From Skeletonema tropicum (taxonomy: Eukaryota; Bacillariophyta; Thalassiosirophyceae; Thalassiosirales; Thalassiosiraceae): a stretch of 64,000 bases of DNA. Under the pieces are notes generated by a model. The model did no database searches, was not told the DNA's origin, and was given only the letters and a program-made list of their open reading frames with translations. A program made the position numbers and the translations under genes. Shown here piece by piece: positions 59,431 through 64,000 of this stretch. Positions within the stretch are counted from its first letter, which is position 1. Each line of letters begins with the position of its first letter. The stretch covers positions 4,526,001-4,590,000 of the forward strand of contig CM074130.1 of the NCBI GenBank assembly GCA_037178625.1. Direction: 5' to 3'.

Positions 59431-59505
59431 TATCAGTAACCAGGCTGATCGGCATGTTCTTTCGCCTCATATCAGTAACCAGGCTGATCGGCATGTTCTT
59501 TCGCC
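59431..59505 (+). repeat. 36-bp repeat, two copies (unit 10)
   Basis: Copies at 59431-59466 and 59470-59505, both with the CATG variant. There is one pair instead of the two pairs of other units. Confidence 0.95.
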
Positions 59506-59513
59506 TTGCTCTC

Positions 59514-59736
59514 AATCCAGCGTCGGGCTGGTGCTCCTAGAGACGATGGCGTCTGGAGGCAAAGGGCATCGGTTCAGAGCCACGGGCAAAGACCGGGCAC
59601 AGTTCCCAGGCAGGTACCTTGGGGGTACCGCTAAACTTTAAGTCTAACCTTTTCCCTTCGGGGATCAATGGCCCACCTCCATCATATCTGTTGGCCTTTA
59701 CGTGGCGTTGGAGGATGAGTACACTTTTCTCTCTCG
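59514..59736 (+). other. Conserved stem-loop block (unit 10)
   Basis: Counterpart of 2671-2887. The first ~55 bp and the last 97 bp are identical to unit 1, while the middle 70 bp and both flanks have diverged. The three hairpins, including the UUCG-type loop, are all kept. Confidence 0.55.
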
Positions 59737-60600
59737 AGGGGAAGTGGAAACCAACAACAGACAACCAAATCTATTCAACCGCCTCCTTGAGGCTACTTAT
59801 GCCTACGTTAGAGTTCGCCTCTGACGTTTGATGTCATCACCTCACTCGATCTTGCGGCAGCTGCGTTGTGTGCAGGATAAATCGAGCTGGGCTAGCAATC
59901 TTGCTGCATGTATCTTGGCATCTGCGATCATTATAGCAACCTTCAGCCTCCATGCTCTACTTCACCTCGTCTTCACTGTGTCATCGCGTGGTACTGATAC
60001 TGATCACTAATTCTATGTCTTTCTGAATTGCTATTGCTACTCTTCGCGTAATAGGAGCAGTAGACTTCGTGATGTGGTTGTTTGCGACAAGTTGTTCCGA
60101 AATGTATCATCCATCATCATTGATAGGCCTATCATATCTTGCAGCTCTACCAATCTCTTCCTCCCCTATCACTCCATTTCACGCAAAGAAAATGACGGAG
60201 TATGCTTACCATCGTTCATCGATACTCCAAGTCAACCTGTTCCCTTTTCTTTTCTGTAAGAGTGACTTCTTGCACTTTTCATGGCGTCTCTCTTGTCGTT
60301 TCATTCGTCAAATACACCTCTTTTCCACCACCATAAAGCATCATCTCTTTTTCTCCCTCCCAGACCTTCTACTCTGCATGCTTCACATCGTTCATCGATA
60401 CTCCAAATCAACCTTCGTCACCTTCTTTCTCGCCAGAATGGCTGTCATGTATTTTTCACTGCCCTCTACCTGCATTTTTCAGACGACAATGAGAATGCCT
60501 TGCCTTGCATTTCCCCCTTTGTACTAGCTCATTGTACAATGCACATCAAAGCTGTATAACTGCCTGTGCTATCGTCTCTCCTATTAATTGGACTTCGAAA
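59737..60600. other. Decayed unit 10 flank, end of the array
   Basis: Recognisable as array flank (for example the GTAATAGGAGCAGTAG segment near 60048 and the AAAGCTGTATAACTGCCT segment near 60548) but with many substitutions and indels. Similarity ends after AATTGGAC near 60594. No gene is seen; the longest frame (152 codons) is broken in other units. Confidence 0.65.
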
Positions 60601-61691
60601 ACTACATATATCTTCAAAAAGTGGACTGCAACTGGTTGCAGTTCTCTCCACAGACAGCACAGGCGCGACGAGCACACCACTCCCAATTCAGAATATTAAG
60701 CCAGCCTTCACTAACAAAGATTCGTCAATGTTCTCTAACCTCTGCACCAAGGCATTGTGGGTCCTCTTCTAATTCTGAGATGGATACATCCCCAATCCCA
60801 AAATAATAATTACCACCACACCCACATGCTCGGCCAATTTGAACCAGTGTGTTGACTTGTATGAGTGTATGAATATTCAGCAATAATTTACACCCCCTGA
60901 ATCAGCAATCACTTCATAGTAACGTGTCGATGATTATCGAGTCGAGCAGACGAATGACCATCGAAAATAGAAGCGATAGCACGATATTCGGCCTTTGGCC
61001 GTGCCGCAGCCGTTCGCTGCCAATTGCGGGCGAATGGAACGAAACGAAACACCGGCTGCACCCCGAAAGTATCACGAGGTGTTAGAGAAGGGGGAAAGTT
61101 GTTGATGGCTCGTCATTATTATTGTTAATGGTGTCTACTACGGCCGAAACCGTCATGGTTTGGTGATTATTTTGATATTGTCATAAGTACTGGTTTGGCT
61201 TTTGGCTGAGAGTTAGTGTGGGCTTAGTGTGGGGCTTTACCTCAGAGAGGTTATTTCTGTGCTACGGTAAAGTAAGTATCACTGGTATTTTGAACAAGAA
61301 AAGCATCTGTGAATGGCTGGAAAAAGTGTGGGTTGTGCTGAATACTTATGAATGATCTGGCCCAGCCGTAACCAATCCCGCCACTAGATATCTGCTACTA
61401 GCGTAATGTACCTGGAAGAGAGTGGCGAGTTAGTCCAACTGACTTGATAGGTGACGTCATGCCCGGTACTCGATCGCTAAAATCGCTTCAAAAAGCCACC
61501 GGCAACCGGCATGCAATCATCAATCATGCCACACCCACACCCACATCTCTGTCTTCGGATAGATCAATCATGTTGCCAGCCACCGCTGTACTTCTCTGCC
61601 GCTCAATCATGGGTTCATTTACACTTGTCGCCGCTGAAGTAGCTCATATTTCAGTTTGCTTTTGCTTGCTCTTTGGTCAAACAGAACTACG
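60601..61691. other. Unique intergenic region before the acidic-protein gene
   Basis: Not related to the array. No gene is recognised. It contains a CGGCC-TTT-GGCCG hairpin (60989-61001) in a short GC-rich patch. The last 300 bp presumably hold the promoter of the next gene. An overlapping open frame from 61444 runs in another frame into that gene and looks like a shadow. Confidence 0.5.
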
Positions 61692-63398
61692 ATGGCTTCT
61701 TATTCATCGATTACAGTTGCTGGCGGCAAACGCTACAAGCAATCATCAGCCGACCGCAGTGATGCTATCTCTTCAAATGGCAATCATGGCAGCACGAAGC
61801 AGCCTCCCGCTAAGATCCAACCTTATCATTATCAAGGCATTCCCGTCAACGATGGAAAGAAAAGAAAACAGGAGGCACCTGCTAATCACTTGGGCTCCGT
61901 TTCATCACTCAGCCCTGGCATCGTTGCCTTTCAACCGCCGATCTTTAAATTTCGTGCATCGTTTGAGGTTCTTGAAAATATTCCAAACACCATCATCAAC
62001 TTCAAAAACAACAGCTTCAACTTCAACAACAGCAGCAGCAGCAGCAGCAAACGTGCCGCATTTTCTGAAAGCAATTCTTCAGCAGAACCTGCTACCAAAA
62101 GAGTAAAGTCAATCATACCTACCCCTACGCAGGCAGCACCAAAGGTGTTGCGCAAGAAGAAGTGCCGCTCCTACAATGGTCGTAAAAAGAGGAGTCCTTC
62201 AGTTGATGAGAATGAAGCGTCCCCAGCGATATTTGCCTACAAAGGCAAAGCTACTAATGCAACAACTGCTCCAACTAAAGTCACAGTCACAGCTACAGCT
62301 ACAGCTTCGAGGTCGAGGGCGCATGTTCCAAACAAAAAGCGCAGATCTGATGATTCAATGAATGAAATTGAAATGGGAGCACCTCTCCAAAGGAAGAAAA
62401 TCGCCCAGCAACAGAGTGCCGATGAGCCAGTCCAGAGCGATGTACCAATCTTTCGTCATGGTGGTTATACAGCGGCTGCCAAGGTGGATTCCAACGCTGA
62501 TATGCAGGTTGATTCCAACCAAGAAACCACCGATTACTATTGCTCTTCTTCTAGCGACGAAGATTCGCTCGCTGGTTTGTCGTTCCTTCCTGATACACCT
62601 ATGGACTATTCATCTGAATCTGACTCCGAAGAAGGTTCTCTGGAGTCCACCAGCCGCCAAGATTGGGATGCTCGTATGAGCAATGATGATGCTGCAACGA
62701 TCATTCAGGCCTTCATTAGAGGCATCAGCGCTCGCACGATGAAGCCAAGGGCCAGGCCACAAGCGGAGTTTGCTACTAATCAAGGCCAAGAATGGGAAAT
62801 GGAAGAGGAAGATGATAATCATGTTGATTATGCAGCAACATCTACTGAAGATGCATCTTCCAGCATTGAGACTGCTACTGAGGAGGAAGCCGACTTCTCG
62901 TCGCAAACATCTGGAGAAATGGAAGAGGAAGATGATAATGATGCAGATACAGCAACATCTACTGATACTACCGTGGAGGAAGCCAACGATGGCGATGTTG
63001 GTGGGGTTGTTGATGAGGATGCAATTGAGTTGGCACCTCAGGGAAAAGCTGTTGAAGAGGGTGATGAAAGAGAGGACGAAGTTGTTGCGGACAACAGGGT
63101 CCAGCCACAATTAGAGTTTGATGTGGCTCACAATACTGCCGATGAAGATGATAAAGATGCATCTTCCAGCAGCGATACTACCGTGGAGGAAGCCAACGAT
63201 GGCGATAGTGGTGCATCTCTCGAAGCGGAAGAAGTCAATGAGCAAATATCCAATGTATTGGCTCAAACCATCTCGGCAGTTGAGAGGAGGGAGAGAAAGG
63301 AGCGCTCTTATCTTCGTGAAAAAGCAAGGCTTGAATGCACATTAGATGGACATTATTGGCGAAGGCCCACTCATCGTCGCAAAATCGTGCGAGTGTGA
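61692..63398 (+). CDS. Acidic low-complexity protein with an IQ motif
   Basis: 568 aa from the ATG at 61692 (context ACTACGATGG); the frame is open 12 codons further upstream but with no ATG there. Basic clusters KKRK (56-59), RKKK (154-157) and KKRR (215-218) look like nuclear localisation signals. Poly-Ser is at 114-119. An IQ motif, IQxxxRGxxxR, spans 338-348, preceded by the acidic stretch SNDDAA; the IQ family binds calmodulin-like proteins. Residues of about 360-510 are Asp/Glu/Thr/Ser rich with repeated MEEEDDN and TTVEEANDGD segments. The C-terminus is basic (GHYWRRPTHRRKIVRV). A nuclear, calmodulin-regulated role is inference. No named family is recognised. Same strand as the array, single copy in the window. 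Confidence 0.75.
   Translation: MASYSSITVAGGKRYKQSSADRSDAISSNGNHGSTKQPPAKIQPYHYQGIPVNDGKKRKQEAPANHLGSVSSLSPGIVAFQPPIFKFRASFEVLENIPNTIINFKNNSFNFNNSSSSSSKRAAFSESNSSAEPATKRVKSIIPTPTQAAPKVLRKKKCRSYNGRKKRSPSVDENEASPAIFAYKGKATNATTAPTKVTVTATATASRSRAHVPNKKRRSDDSMNEIEMGAPLQRKKIAQQQSADEPVQSDVPIFRHGGYTAAAKVDSNADMQVDSNQETTDYYCSSSSDEDSLAGLSFLPDTPMDYSSESDSEEGSLESTSRQDWDARMSNDDAATIIQAFIRGISARTMKPRARPQAEFATNQGQEWEMEEEDDNHVDYAATSTEDASSSIETATEEEADFSSQTSGEMEEEDDNDADTATSTDTTVEEANDGDVGGVVDEDAIELAPQGKAVEEGDEREDEVVADNRVQPQLEFDVAHNTADEDDKDASSSSDTTVEEANDGDSGASLEAEEVNEQISNVLAQTISAVERRERKERSYLREKARLECTLDGHYWRRPTHRRKIVRV
62031..62048 (+). repeat. AGC trinucleotide repeat in coding sequence
   Basis: Six AGC codons encode the Ser run 114-119; a likely length-variable site. 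Confidence 0.9.
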
Positions 63399-63703
63399 AG
63401 AAACAAAAGGCAGTACTTTGTCATGCAATTCTATGTTCCGTGTTCTGGTCGCTGTGTGAGTATTGTTCAGTGCAAGTGGAGGAAGGGTAAGTAAGCTCGT
63501 GAGCGAGTGAGGATATGCAACGTGATTATGAGATATTTTGTATGGCGGATCCAAGATGTATGCTGGACGCTGTTTCTTGTCGATGGTATCAATCGTATCC
63601 GGTGTGATCATGGCTATGTTTGCCGTTTTGAGGTTGGGCCTCCAAAAGTTCAAGTGGGACTCGAGGAAGAGTATAACTTCCATCTTATCTTGTTGTTATG
63701 AAG
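63399..63703. other. Downstream region of the acidic-protein gene
   Basis: Presumed 3' UTR and spacer. No gene, intron or clear polyadenylation signal was recognised. Confidence 0.4.
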
Positions 63704-63747
63704 GTCAGTAACCAGGCTGACCAAGTTGGATATGGCAAGTTCTTTTA
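63704..63747 (+). repeat. Dispersed fragment of the array's 36-bp repeat
   Basis: TCAGTAACCAGGCTGA (63705-63720) is an exact 16-nt match to the core of the array repeat. About 10 unrelated bases follow and then a GCAAGTTCTTTT segment like the repeat's end. It lies outside the array. Confidence 0.7.
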
Positions 63748-63763
63748 TGCCTGGGTGTGAAGA

Positions 63764-63789
63764 TAGGGTTAGGATTAATCCTAACCCTA
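63764..63789. repeat. Head-to-head telomere-like palindrome (26 bp)
   Basis: A perfect palindrome: TAGGGTTAGGATT followed by its reverse complement. The left half is TTAGGG-type and the right half CCCTAA-type, continued by AACCCC to 63794. The central repeats are TTAGGA variants. Confidence 0.85.
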
Positions 63790-63794
63790 ACCCC

Positions 63795-64000
63795 AAAGTT
63801 AATCCCTCCTTCGCTCTGTGCGGAGGAGGTGCGAGTCCTGGTTTCTCGTGCTGATTGTTGACGAATCCATTTTGGATTAAAAGATCAGAATGCCTTGTGC
63901 ATTAGAACGTATCCCTCTTCACACCCGCTGATTTATCAGCTATCCTCTCTGTGGTTTCGATTTTGCTGGTTCTGCGGGCAGTTTTTACTTTGGCGAATGA
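63795..64000. other. Right end of window, nothing recognised
   Basis: No reading frame, repeat or RNA gene could be supported in this stretch. Confidence 0.4.

Larger units (their letters stand above)
1..60600 (+). repeat. Direct tandem array of ten gene-bearing units
   Basis: The same gene plus flanks recurs ten times head to tail. Gene stop codons end at 912, 7954, 14183, 21019, 27262, 33388, 39635, 45882, 52127 and 57441, giving spacings of 7042, 6229, 6836, 6243, 6126, 6247, 6247, 6245 and 5314 bp. The last spacing contains a 500-N gap that probably stands for about 1.5 kb. Non-coding DNA is as similar between internal units as coding DNA, so the units are recent duplicates or are kept alike by gene conversion. 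Homology to the unit runs out near 60600, where sequence matching the flank of unit 1 around position 3880 ends. The left border lies outside the window. Confidence 0.95.

Noticed and set aside
61444..62106. 220-codon frame overlapping the start of the acidic-protein gene
   Set aside because: It starts without ATG, lies in another frame, and lacks the repeat and motif structure of the 61692 frame.

Overview
This is nuclear DNA from a microbial eukaryote. The evidence is GT-AG introns of about 85-140 nt with TAAC branch-like motifs and pyrimidine tracts, low-complexity acidic proteins, TTAGGG-type telomere motifs near the right end, and no bacterial operon signals. GC is moderate, by eye. A stramenopile alga such as a diatom would fit, but nothing seen proves the lineage. 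The assembly contains one run of exactly 500 N (53005-53504).

Positions 1 to about 60600 form a direct tandem array of ten units, mostly 6.1-7.0 kb long, all on the + strand. Each unit carries one intronless gene for an unrecognised protein of about 556 aa: an N-terminal half with about five hydrophobic membrane segments, a central basic/aromatic domain, two copies of a 56-residue acidic repeat, and a very basic C-terminus. Copies 2, 5, 7, 8 and 9 are intact. Copy 1 is cut by the window edge. Copies 3 and 4 carry 1-nt frameshifts, copy 6 has lost its promoter and start codon and is frameshifted, and copy 10 (array end) has one nonsense codon. After each stop codon comes a tail that does not look coding but has five to seven well-formed introns and a 15-bp minisatellite. 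This is followed by a cluster of 36-bp repeats, a strongly conserved stem-loop block, and a long gene-less flank leading to the next start codon. A cluster of palindromes lies within 40 nt before the start codon of copies 2-5 and 7-10; copy 6 has lost it and copy 1's start is outside the window.

The flank upstream of each gene exists in two forms. Type A has a 753-bp module with a perfect 21-bp-arm hairpin and a TATA-like box near the gene. Type B lacks that module and has its own ~180-bp segment. Their order along the array, for the genes they precede, is A (copy 2), B (3), A (4), B (5), A with its promoter deleted (6), then B for copies 7 to 10. The two forms also differ in the first codons of the protein. 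The last unit is the most diverged, and its 3' half decays progressively to the array boundary near 60600.

Beyond the array, 60601-61691 is unique non-coding sequence. It is followed by a single gene (61692-63398, + strand) for a predicted nuclear, acidic, low-complexity protein with an IQ motif. Its C-terminus resembles that of the array protein. At 63704-63789 a fragment of the array's 36-bp repeat lies next to a perfect 26-bp palindrome made of two head-to-head telomere-like repeats. No RNA genes, CRISPR arrays or recognisable transposase or reverse transcriptase genes were found.
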